Assembly (NCBI GenBank): GCA_922989275.2
Contig: OV277868.1
Span: 77,924,216 to 77,988,215 of the forward strand
Direction: 5' to 3'
Length of the DNA stretch: 64,000 nt
DNA from: Gari tellinella
Taxonomy: Eukaryota; Mollusca; Bivalvia; Cardiida; Psammobiidae
Shown here: positions 1 through 12,700 of the stretch, one piece after another
How the letters are laid out: the number at the start of each line of letters is the position of its first letter
Position numbering within the stretch: the stretch's first letter is position 1
Made by a program: the position numbers and the translations under genes
The notes under the pieces: model-generated
What the model was told of the DNA's origin: nothing
Databases searched by the model: none
What the model saw: only the letters and a program-made list of their open reading frames with translations

Positions 1-267
1 GAAACAAAACCTCAATACACTAAACGCAAGTTTACATATTTACATACTATAAGCTTAACATTAGTTAGTTCGATGTACGTTTATCGGGATTTGAAAGTAT
101 ATTAGTTCAGTCATCCCCGAAACTAAATATGAAAACATATAATTTCGAAAGAAGTCTGGTCAATTTTCAGCTAGTTCATGTTGATTTCTAATATTTATTC
201 CAAAGTGACAAACCTGTATACAATGTTTAAAAGTATACGCCTCACAGGTACATTATTGAACACGGTA

Positions 268-513
268 CAGTGGACAATCTGTTATTCTTTCCCAATAAAC
301 GCGTTTACGCTAAAACTATTATTTGCAGTGCAAACAGTTTGGAGCCAGATCAGACGCCGGGTAACCCGGCGTCTGATCAGGCTCCAAACTGTTTGCAACC
401 ACGATAAACATGGAATATCAGAATTGTCCAAAAGTTGTTATTTTCTACGTTTTAGTGCTTTGCGTTTGCGTACGTTTGCGTTTAAACGGGAAAGAATAAC
501 AGATTCTCCACTG
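268..513. mobile_element. MITE family A copy (TA target, nested hairpin)
   Basis: Inverted ends CAGTGGACAATCTGTTATTC / GAATAACAGATTCTCCACTG lie between TA dinucleotides. In the middle is the cassette GCAAACAGTTTGGAGCC...GGCTCCAAACTGTTTGC (about 336-400). TA duplication and CAGT ends suggest mobilisation by a Tc1/mariner/pogo-type transposase. No coding capacity. Confidence 0.8.
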
Positions 514-644
514 TACACTAGTCGTAAGGATGCAATGTGTTAAAGTTGGAAAGTAGGAATACATACATGTACCTTATAATACGTCTTACGACAAACAGTT
601 CTTGAACAAAAGTGTTGTTAGTTTCTTGCTTTCTTGTTTGCCAG

Positions 645-731
645 AGTGATGTACCTCATGACGACAGTGCAAATGATGCAAATGATGTGAGTGTTGATGA
701 CCTACTATCTGCATTTCGAACATCGTCTCAG
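645..731 (+). CDS. Copy 1, first visible exon (acidic N-terminal segment)
   Basis: Acceptor TTTGCCAG and donor CAG/gttaag give 29 in-frame residues, SDVPHDDSAND... ending in SSQ. It is phase 0 at both ends and occupies the place of exon 24556-24669 in copy 2, which also ends in Gln and joins to a V/I-L-x-x-L start. It is short and weakly conserved, so support comes mainly from phase and position. Confidence 0.55.
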
Positions 732-3700
732 GTTAAGGTAGGTTGTCTAGACGTTACTGTATTCCCAATGTATAACAGTGTAATGCATCTATATTAAAAT
801 ATAACATATCGGCGGCGTGCAAGGTTCCAAATTGCTGGTCTATTTAAAAAAAAGATTTTCAATGTTTATGAACAATTGACATGTTTCTGAATTGTGTTGC
901 ACGGATAAAGTAAATGTCATTTTTCATTGTATAAGTGTCATACTTTTCAGGAAAGTGCTATTTTTCATAACGTATACTACGTGTGCTTGGTTAAGGCAGC
1001 GGCCAGTTATAAGATTTAAACGCCCTCATAGGTTGTATATATACTACTTAAAGTTTGCTAAGCACCAAGGGTAAAATCTCCTTATATACCAATGCATTGA
1101 CCCTATCACTTCTCACCACGTAACTTCAAACATTTTTGTTCGATTTCTTCCAAATTTGGAGATGTATTGGACAAAGGTTTACTTAACAGAATCTACAAAA
1201 TTTACAACTGTTCAGATCCTGTAGGCAAAACCTGAGAAAACTATCAAAATTTGAAATTTCTGAGAATTAAATTAAATTTTCAAATCCATTGAATTGTATA
1301 TTGTAATGTTCTTATAGATGTTATTTGTCTGTAAAACAATATTTTACCTTTTAATGTTCAATTGTACCCATTATAACATCTCTAAGAACATTAACATTTA
1401 GAATTCAATGGATTTAAAAAATTTGGTGAAATCTCAGAAATTCACATTTTGATAATTTCCTCGAGTTTCGCATTCAGGACCCGAATAAGTATAAAAACTA
1501 TCAGAATCTGTAAGGTAAAGCAATGGCCAAAACATCTCCAAATTTGGAAGGAATCGAACAAAAATGTTGGAAGTTATGTGAAGAGATGTGATAATGTCAA
1601 TGCGTTGGTATCTATGGTGATTTTACCCTTGGTACTTAGCAAACTTTGAGTAGTAGCACATGCCTCTCTTATCGATGTTAATATATACATTAGGGCTATT
1701 CCGATTTTAAAGAAACTGTTACATAAAAACCTCTCTATAAAAATCACAAAAATGAAAGCTAACAGATGGTATAAACGTTAGGTGACAGCTTGAGGTAGTC
1801 TACCCGTAAAGGTCGAACATTAAAACCTCAAAAAACCATATTTATTTTTCTTAAGGTATTCACCTAATGGACCTATTCATAAAATGTGTATGAGCATTGA
1901 ATAAAGTCTAGGACAAAAACACACACATTTGTACCTCTAACCCCCTCCCCCCTTGACAATTTTACCGGTAAATCAACCGACCCCTCTTATTTTAAAACGC
2001 ATTTTTTTTTTTACAGATATTCTATGTATTTTGTAACAATAAAAGCCCTCGTAGAATATATAAGTGTGTACTATAAGATAAAAACAAACAACAGTAATGC
2101 AGATTATTACAATTTGTGTTTAAAAATCGACACGGTAGTTGCACCTTTAAAAAATATGACTGCCGATTATTTACATTTTTTCCGATGCAAGTCTTTTTTT
2201 CTTGTAGAAGTACATGTGTTCTGTATCCGGGGCATACATTTGGGGTGTAAATTAATTATATTTGACATCTAAGTAACAATTTGACCAAAAAATGAAAAAG
2301 GTTTTCTGTCAAAAAGTTGTCAAATGTGCTCTTTGAAAATTACCCCTACGAAATTTATGCAACGGAAATAGAATAACTACTGTATCAGGATTCAAACGAT
2401 AAACAATTCCAATACTTCTTTAGCATCTCATCTTCAGTCCTATGCAATAAGACATATCATAAGCTTTAAATAAAACAAAAAAAATCCTTATAAATAGAAA
2501 GTTTCACCTATATTTATGCATATTGTAGTCCGTTTAAGTGCATTTCAAATACTAATTTCACGTGTCCCAAAACTATACATGTATATTTTTTTCTAAATAC
2601 CACCCAACAACACATAACTTATGTAAAATCTAAAGTGAAGAACTTATTACCATCTATTACAATTTATTATAAGCAGGGTTCCAGATAAGGGGAGTATTTC
2701 AAAAACTAGAACCTTTAAAGGGAGGTAATTGGATCTTTAGTTCTGTATAACACTCTATGGTGTTACTACTAGTTTAAATCGCGAGTAGTAACACCATGGG
2801 ATTTGGGGCTGAAACGAGTGATAAAATGTTGGATTTGTTCATTTTTCTCCCTCTTTTTCTTGACTCGGGGTTCGACTAGGTTTTTTCCGATTTGACCCGT
2901 TACCGTTTTCCATATTTTAATATAAAATGTACCTAATGAATTAAATTAAATTAAATTAATTAAATAAATTAAGTATATACAATTTTAAAATTGTAAATTA
3001 AATTAAATTTAAATTAAGTTAAGTATATGTATGAAAGGGTGTTTACATGAAGCAAGGTAGCACATAATGAAAATATATCCCATGCAGAAAGCAAAATTTT
3101 TAAAAGCTATTTGATGCTTAAGCAAGCAAACAGAATAGAATAAGGTAGGAACTTAGGGACAATTTCTAAAAAAACATTTACAAAACAAGACGAAACACAC
3201 AAAGGATAAAACGAATAAAAAACTAGGACGAACACAGAGAACATCCACACATGTTGCGATCCCATCTGTGGAGTAGTCTTTTGAACTGCGGGTAAGACTC
3301 CGCAGCTCGGAGCTCATTTGGAAGACTATTCCACAGCTTGATGGCCTCATGTCTGAATGATTTAAGTCCGTACCTCGTTCCATTGACTCGGGGCTGTATG
3401 GCTAGATTTTGCTTCCTGAAATTGAATTTGCAGTCTCTAAAATTTACAAGATCATGTATATAGGTTGGAGATAATTTGTGCAAAATTTTAAAAACTTCCG
3501 AAGCCATGGTTTTAAGTCTTTCGATGTGCAAGAAAGTCCTTTTATTGTTGGATAAAAGATCCCGAACGGGCGAAGAGAAGTCATCGTTGGTGAATCTCAA
3601 GGCCCGTTCCTGGATCTTTTCCATTTTGTTGGGGCTAGCTTGGTTACAAAAGTGCCAGGCTAATGGGCAATAGTTAAAATTTGATAAAATGAAAGAGTTA

Positions 3701-6700
3701 AAAACTGAGAATTTGCCTTTTTTAGTTAGAAATTTTCCTAATCTCTTTAGAACAGCTAGCTGCCTTGATGCTTTCTTACACATCTCGGAAACATGGTTGC
3801 TGAAATTGAACATGAAGTCAATGTTAACCCCAAGTAGGGTTACATTGTCTTCACACTCGATGACAGCGTCATTTATGTTAAAACTAGAGTAGGCGTCATG
3901 AGTATTTTTACCAATACAAATGGCTTGAAACTTATCAGGATTGGCTTTCATCATGTTATCTTGAAACCATTTGATTAGTAAAATACTTTCACTTTGTAAA
4001 ACATTTTTTAAAGTGTCAATGTCATAGTGTATATAAGATATTGTGTTATCGTCTGCATAGTTATAAAGAGAGGATTCTTTGACTGTGTAAAAGATGTCAT
4101 TTAAGAAAAGATTAAAATAAAGTGGCCCTAAAATGGATCCTTGAGGAACGCCTTTGGATACTTGCTGCCATTCGCTGGTAATGGATCCCAGCCTAACCTG
4201 CTGTAGTCGATTTTCAAGATAACTGCCAAGGAGTTTAACTGCCTCTGAGGACAGTCCGTAGGCCTTAAGTTTGGCAGTCATCAAATCATGAGGAAGGCAG
4301 TCAAAGGCCTTGGACAAGTCCATAAGGATAGCTGCTACATACTTACGACTGTCCAATGCCTGACGCCAATCCTCAAGGAGACGCAGCAGGGTAGTCTGGC
4401 ACCCAAATCCCTTGCGAAAAGCTGCAAGAAAAGGATTAAAAATTGTATCACAGTGTCTTGAGAGTTGGTCATGTACTTCTTTTAAATATTTTAGATATTG
4501 GAGAAAGAATACTGACTGGTCTGTAATTTTCCTTGTTCAAAGAATCCTTCTTTTTATAAAGGGGGATAACATGTGCTTTCTTCAAGGAAGAGGGGAAAAC
4601 ACAGGTTTTAAAAGTATGATTGACAAGACTGGAACCAGTATGACTGAAAGGGGTGGCACAGTGTTTTAAAATTTTAGCGGATATGTTATCTACTCCAGTG
4701 GACTTCTTACTATTTAGATGGGACAGGGTTTGAAAAGCATCTTCTTGTGATATATGTTGGAAACTGAAATGTTCGATTTGAGGTGGAAAATTTTCGATAA
4801 TTGAAAGGATACTAGGGTGGTCAGAAAAGTCTCCTAGGTACTGTTTTCCATTCTTACCAATATCTTGGGCTACATTTGCGAAGAAATCATTAAACACATT
4901 ACATACTTCTGTCCGATCAGCAATAACTTTCTCTTTTTCTGCCAGAATAATAGTAGATCCTACTCCAGGATTTTTCTTAGATAGGAAAGGCTTGATAGTG
5001 GGCCAGAAATATTTTGATTTAGGACCACCAGCACACCTTTAAAAAAAGTAGTTTCTCATATACTGTTTTTTGAGTTTATTTACAAAGTTACGTTGAGTTC
5101 TGTAATTTTCCCAGTTTTTGCTTGATCGGACAGCTTTATATCTGTTAAAAAGTGTTCTCTTTTTAAATATAGAGCGTCTTAAGTCATTGTTCATGTAAGG
5201 GGGCTTATGGTGTTTTACTGTTTTTTCCTTAATAGGTGCATGCTCATCTATGATGCTGTTCAGGAGCCACTCATGTGCCCAGTAGACATCGTCAACTTCG
5301 TCAAAGATACAGGCAACATGAAATGGCGCCCGATCAGCATTTAGATTGAAAGCTTCTGCATCAAAGTTTTTGAAACTTCTATACATGTATTAAATTTTCG
5401 TTTTTTCAACCTTCTCCACGGTACCCTTGACTAGCACTCCAATCATGTTGTGCCAGTCACTGATACCGCAGGAAAAATTTAAAGGAGAAAAACAGTATTG
5501 ATTTTTGTTTGTTAAAATAACATCTACAAGAGAAGGAGAGCAATCCTTCATGAAACATGTGGCAGACTTGACCTGATTTGACAGGTCAAAAGTGTCACAT
5601 AGGTCATTCAGTGTCGCTCCCCTCTCTCTGTCTAAAATTTCATAATTTAGATCTCCTAAAAGCATAATATTGTCATATTTAGTTGTGATCCTGTCTAAAC
5701 CAATAGTGACAATAGATGTAAAAGTAGTGTTGTCAACTGAGGGGGTCTATATGCTCCTATTATTGCCCAAATCCTGTTATTTATTTTAGTTTCGATAAAA
5801 ATTGATTCAATGGGATTATCAAATTCAAGTTCCTCTCTTCGTCTTGCAGGAAGGTTAGATCTCACATAAGCCATTAGTCCCCCGCCATGCGAGTTTCTAT
5901 CTTTCCTGAAAACTTTAAAATCAGGTACATTAAACACATTTTGATTAAAAGACTCATCTAATTTGGTTTCTGCAAGGAAGCATATATCGGTAAGGTTATC
6001 ATAAAAAATGTTTGCAATTTCCATAAATTTGTATCTGATACTATTTATATTTAAAAAAGTTATAAGAACATTTTTTCTGTGTTTCAAACGGGATTGTTGA
6101 AGCTCATGGAATGGGTTGGTACCCACTCCCGAATCCTCAGCATTCACGCTTAAACCAACACTGCTGTTACTGATGTCATTAGCATTAGTGAAATCACTAT
6201 AATCTGAATGTTCAGTAGATCTGACACTGAAGAAAGAGTCAGTAAATTGAGGCATAATACAATTGTAACAACCAGCTTTCGGTAGAGTTGCTCAATCTAA
6301 CGTATTCTTGTTTTGTCATATTGACACAAGTTCTGTGATACCATATATCACATTCATCACATTGCAGTGCTTGCTGGTTTTTTCCTGACTGATTTATTAC
6401 ACTGATTGCACGGGTAGCGGATAGGGCCAGGGTTTGAAGCTCTGTCACCGCAAAGTAATAAGATAGAGAGTCTCATGAGTTTCCTCGGTTTGAGATCTCG
6501 TCGACAAATCTGAAGACGTACGCAGTGGTAACACATCATTATATGGGTCGTTACCTTGTTCATTTGATTGTTAGCCAGCATGAAGCTGAAACCTGATACA
6601 TGTATATGGTTACGACATTGCTCAAACATTTCCCGACGTCTGATAAATTTCAAAATGGCGGATTACGGGTAGACTGCCTTCAAGCAAAGCGGACGTAAAA

Positions 6701-9700
6701 CATAAAGCTTCTTACGGAGATTTCTGTCTTGTTTCACCTTGACTCTAGCAGACACCTTCCTTAACTCTTTCCTCCCTGAAACTTAAAATGGACAATTCCA
6801 GTTTCCAATTTAGTGTAGTCCATTTCAGACTTTTAAGGGTTGTTTTTGTCTATGTTTGTAAAACATAAAGCTTCTTACGGAGATTTCTGTCTTGTTTCAC
6901 CTTGACTCTAGCAGACACCTTCCTTAACTCTTTCCTCCCTGAAACTTAAAATGGACAATTCCAGTTTCCAATTTAGTGTAGTCCATTTCAGACTTTTAAG
7001 GGTTGTTTTTGTCTATGTTTGGCATTACGACAAACAGTGAAGACCCTGATCAGAGGGCTCCTTTCGGAGCCCTCTGATCTGGGTCTTCACTGTTTGCACA
7101 GGAAAAGTGTACTATTCACATGTACACTGTTTGAAAATGACGCCTATATGCGGGACTAGGGTTCAAAGGGTTAAAACCTTATAATTTAGATAATTTAGTG
7201 ATCATAATAGAGATGTTTTACTCTTCATTGAACAGATACTTGAGATTTTAAACGAGATTCTCACTCGCCATAACATTTCGGTTTGTGATATACATGACGA
7301 CCATGGAAACAACCTGCTGCATCTGGCTGTTAGACGAAACTTTATCACTATCGCCGAAATCCTTCTTGAGCACGATCTTGATATTCTAGAAGAGAATGAT
7401 AAGAAACAACAAGCGATAGAGGTGGCAATGGAGGGCTGGAATAGAGAGTATGATCCTATGGCAGCCGTACTGTTACAACACTTAGACAATGTAAGGTAAG
7501 CGAACGTAAATTATCTGGAAGATATATTCGCAAGAAACAGTATTCTTGAAACAAACAGTTTCAGGTACAACTCGGGTTCTGGGTAGAACTTCCACAAGCC
7601 AGCGGGAACGTTTTCCTACATGAAATATCCGTATAGCTCGGACCGGGATTCGAACCGACAGCGATGAGGAGCACATAAAAGTACAATTGTAAACTTAATC
7701 TAACCGATATGTTCCAATGTTTTATAAATGAGTATCGCTTCAGGTCATGAACTCGAATTTTGCATTATTTGCATTCTTTTCAGCGTGCGGGAACTTTTTA
7801 GCAGGTCAGGACAAAATCCTCCTAGACTTAATTTCCATGGAGTTGTTATACAAAAGTTTGAGGTAGGCATGTTATAACGTACAATGAAAACAAATGTGTT
7901 TCCTGTTTTATCGAAACTTATCACAAGTACAGTGTATCCGAATGCAGAGTAATAAGAATACCTGACATAGTTGAAGATTTGCTTAAAGATAACAGCCTAA
8001 TCGAACGCCAAGGTGCTAAGCGTCTGATATACATGTAGCTCAAAACTGTATGATAAACACATGAATGTTCTAGTGCAAAAATACCTTTATTGGGAACAAA
8101 CAACGTCATTTTCTTAGAAATACTCATGTGCTACTTTATACGAAGAAGAATATGAGCACGGGTAGTACTGTTGATAAATACAGTTTTGCCTTTTATCCAA
8201 AACTCTGTTTTTTAAGATTGGCCACACTTGGTTTTACTCACTTACTGCCTCAAGTATTTGCTTACAGCTTATATCGTGATCTTACCCTCTGTTGCAACTG
8301 TATACATGTATTTGCAAAAATTATTAATTCGATTAGAAAAAATAATTAAGTCTGGCTTGTATACTCATACTGCATTTTTAGATACAATATACCATGCTAG
8401 CTGTTTTGATTGCCGCAGTGCATTTCTTAAAGAGTAATTATTGAAAAGTAGAGAGCTGAAAGTAACACAAATTTGTTGTGGTCTATAACAGAATACAGTC
8501 AATGCCGTTCTTGGGAGTCTTGCAGATCAAGCAGAAAATGGAGGGATGGATGTTTTCTATGACATTTTAGAGTCTGACAAACAAGGACAATTACCTACAG
8601 ACAAAAAGGATGGCAGCAGCAAAACATTCACGGCGTTTCACCGTATTGCGCTACAGGGCTCTATAGTAAGTACAAATAACCGGTCTATACCAAACGTTGT
8701 GTGCGTTTGATGTGTCGATGGCACAATACAAATAGATTTCGTTTACAGTGATATCTCACCACAGCGGCCCTCCGAACAACAATTCGCTCATTACAACACT
8801 TATTACTGCTGTTCCCCTGACAAGACACATGTATCTAACGCTTTTCTGCTGAAATATTATCTGCTTAAAATATAAAAAATATTGTAATACAATTATGTGG
8901 TCATACAGGTATGTCGCATCTAGTGAAGAACCCTCGCTTATTCTCGGTGTAAGATCGCCGAATATGACAGTATTTGCAACTAGTTGCTAGGAGGCGGAAT
9001 TTTTATCTAGCGAGTGCAGACAACGCATGAGGTCGAAAAACAAAAACATTATTAATGGTTATGGCCGTACATAATTGGGTTCAGAATGAAGTTTGAATGG
9101 TTAAAACTGTAGGTTATATTCTAACTATACATGTGCTGACTTTGAAACGTTTTACTTCAGGACATGGTAAATCATGACATAGTTCGCTTGTTGACGAGTG
9201 GCAAATGGCGCACATTCGCTAAACGCCGATTCACGTGAGTAATGTATATCGATCATGATTGTTAATACAATATCACTTTTCATCCAGTGCGTATCAATTC
9301 CAAGACTTCAACTGTTTAAACAGTATCTATTTCAAAATATTACAAAATTTATGTCATATATTATAGAACATAAGGTCACAACACTTTCAAACATGGATTA
9401 GGAAACACACGTATGAAAACGTATGTGAAGTTTTCTCCAAGAAATCTGTATGGCACCCAAATAAGAATAAATTTTCTCACATAACTACGGTAACCCCCTT
9501 TTTAATAGCGAACAGCGATCGCAAATGTCCTTGTTTCCAATAGATGTGAATCAATTTGATGACGTCACTGTATAACGTCACTATTTATAATGGCGTGTTT
9601 ACGCCATTGGGATTCCACAAAGTGCTTATTGCTTTATTAAGATACTAGTAGCTTAAATCATTGGTTTTTGTGAGAAAAAAATCTGTCACTCGTCGAGATT

Positions 9701-12700
9701 GAGACAAGTTGATCTCAACCTCATCAATAATAGAAACGTTAAGTTCGCCAAGGCTCGCTTAATAACATTTAAATTATAGACTCGGCTGAGATCAGCTTGT
9801 CTCAAAGCTCGACTCATGACAGATCCTATATGTCTATATAATAATGGAGATTTGCCATTGTTACTGAATAATTTTACAATATTATTTTCCTTTCAATCAC
9901 AACTTTAAGTGACATTTTTCTTTGTATGGATCTGCCTTCAGTATCGCCATTCAAATAATTAAAAACCTCATAGGTCTTTGAAAATTTCAAAATAAATCAC
10001 AAATTAAAGGGCATTTCTGTAGTGGTTCGTAGTTGTCTTTATCCTTTGATTATATATTTTCTGCGAGAGGCTTTATGGTTGAGAGGAGTTATGAACGAGC
10101 AGCAGAACTAAACGATGACGTTTGCATATTTGCTATTAATGTCACATTCATGAAAAGTTGAAAGCAAACAAGAATGTAATATTTTATATTTGAACCGGCT
10201 TTGAAAGAACTCTTTGTTTAAGGATGAACCAGAAAACGAATGGAGAACATAATGTTAGTTTTGAAATTACATGATTGTTATCTGTTGCAGCATTCAGGCA
10301 TTGGTCTACCTTTTTGTTGTGTTTTCACTGACATTTGTCGCTGTGACGTCAGTGACCTGTGACAACGTCTTGATCTACGACACGCCTTTACAGTATGCAC
10401 GTGCATTGTTTGAAGTCATATCGTATGGCTGTGTTTTCATGAAATTAGTGAATGAACTTCGCCAGTTATATCGGTAACTATGAACACTTAAGTTATTTTT
10501 TCTTTAACCTTTTGTACTCTACGGTAGTCATTGTAATAATAGTTGATATCCACTTAAATCCAGATATGACGCAGAGTAACGAATCTTGGACCCGTTTCAT
10601 GAAACGTCGTACCACAAAAATGGTCGTAAGTCAGATTCTAAAATTACCAATAATTATTTATTTCTACATCTAACCCTGTACTGTGACATCCCTTTGGATT
10701 CATCTTGAAAAGACAGATAAAAACTTAGATGTATTTTAAAGTTTTGAATTACGACCGTTTTTATCGTAGGACGTTTCATTAAAAAACGGACCCCTGTGTC
10801 CAAAATGTAGGCACATATTATAAAGATTCCAAAATAAGTGCGTAACAATTTGCGGATAGTTTATTTTGCAGACACCAATTATATTGCGTGAAGAAGAATG
10901 AAACATTCTATCAATGCATTTACAGAAATCTTACAAATGCCATTTGCAAAAACAGTAACACCTCTCTAATACAACCAATAAATATTGTGTTAATTAGTAG
11001 GTGTTTAAGATTAATGTCTGCTTAACGTAAGGTGAAAGTAAAACAGAAAAGTTTTAAGCTGCCATCTGCCTTTTATACAATCAATTTGTTTTCGTTTTAA
11101 TGGTCGTAATAGAGAGGTTTTACTGTAGTTCAGATCAATTACCGAGTATATATGCCTCTGATTAGGCCGAAATCTGTTTGACAGTTAACAGTGACCTCGG
11201 CAAAATTTGTCACAAACCGTTTGTTTCTGAATTTGATATCATTGTGAATGTATTAACAATGTACAGTGGACATTCAAAATCTCGAACTCGCTTCCCTCGA
11301 ACTACCCGATATTTAGATACATGAATTACATTACTTCATGCTCGGTTAGGTCGAACATACCCGTGGTTCAAAGTTAAAACGAGGCTGAGCCACGTTTTAA
11401 TTTTGAAATGCGGGTATGTTCGACATTACCGAGTTCGAGATATCCGAAGTTCGACTATATTATATTTAAACTCTTCACTGCCTTAGCCCTGATACTCATA
11501 ATGATATTACTTCATAAATTCCCTAAATCGCCCAGTGATTACGCATAATCCCTAAATATTTCAGGGATTACACGTAATCCCTGATTACACGTTATACGTT
11601 TATTTTAGTCAAAATAAATCTCATAGATACGTCTGCAAATCTTTCCTATTTACCCTTTTCACTTTCAATGACGCCTGAGAGCGCGTTTGCAAACAGTTTG
11701 GATCCTGATCAGATGCCGCGTGACGCGGCGTCTGATCTTGATCCAACCTGTTTGACACCCGTATCAATATGTCTTAAGTCATACTACTTTGACTCTTGCT
11801 TTGAAACGATCTTGCAAACAACAACAGTGAAGCAGAACACAATGAAACGGTGGAGGGGTAAAACTCTCACGAAAGAAGTTCGCAGTGAAATGGTTAATAT
11901 ACATGTATTAACGTAATATTTCAGAGAGAAGAAGAATTATTTCAGTGACTTTGTCAACATAACAGAACTGCTTGCCTCAGTCGTGCTAATGAGTGTACTT
12001 CCGCTTCGGTTGCTGCACACCCAATCACACTGGTATGTGTTTGCAGTCGGATACTTACTCTGGATACACATCATCCATAAATACGCCGCCATATTCAGGT
12101 ACGGAACTGCTAAATCTTGCCAAGCCATTGTACTGTAAAATTCTAACCCAAGAAAACCAATTTGAACAACATAATCCTTAATAGTTTGAAGAAAAGAAAA
12201 CCCATGTAAATTCTTCTTTTTATTTTATTTCATACCGCTTACATTGAACAAACCTTTATTTTAAAGTGTAAACGTGGCTGTTTGTACGCTAGACACAAAA
12301 GTCCGATGGTTTTTATATTTCAGAACCACAGGAATACAAGCCCAGATACTGTGGAAAATCCTCAATACCGATGTTGTTCAGTTCAGCATATTGTTTCTTG
12401 TCATAAACTTTGCATTTTCCGGGAGTTTTCTTCTTGTCTTGAAAGGGGACTCCGGACTGAATGTGAATGACGATACCAGGTACGAAGTTTGTAAAATGAG
12501 CTCAAACAATAAAACTAATATATTGAGTTTTTATTAATTGGCCTGTGATGCATACTATAAAAACTAGTCAAATACTTCCAGAACGCTAAGAGAGTTACTA
12601 AATTCAATTAACAAATATCTGGGTCTGTACTGCTGGTTGACACATTGAAATATATTTCTATATTCAGTCCTAAAAGTTGTTTTTGAAAAAGGACTGAACT

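Larger units (their letters stand above)
2935..6690 (-). mobile_element. Degenerate non-LTR retrotransposon (CR1/jockey-like, PHD-EN-RT)
   Basis: On the minus strand, in order: CGDRASNPGP leader and PHD finger (6653-6239), endonuclease (6255-5390), linker (5386-5039) and reverse transcriptase (4897-3223, with YADD and GVPQGSILGP). The frame is broken by shifts at the T run 6378-6383, near 6277, at the G run 5741-5745 and in the A run near 4492, and by in-frame stops at 5390 and 5039. The low-coordinate end has an AT-rich simple tail (TTAAATTAAATT) at 2935-3020, as expected for the 3' end. Inactive. Confidence 0.85.

Noticed and set aside
178..543. Open frame of 121 codons
   Set aside because: It reads through a family A MITE and its hairpin; the same peptide text recurs at every copy.
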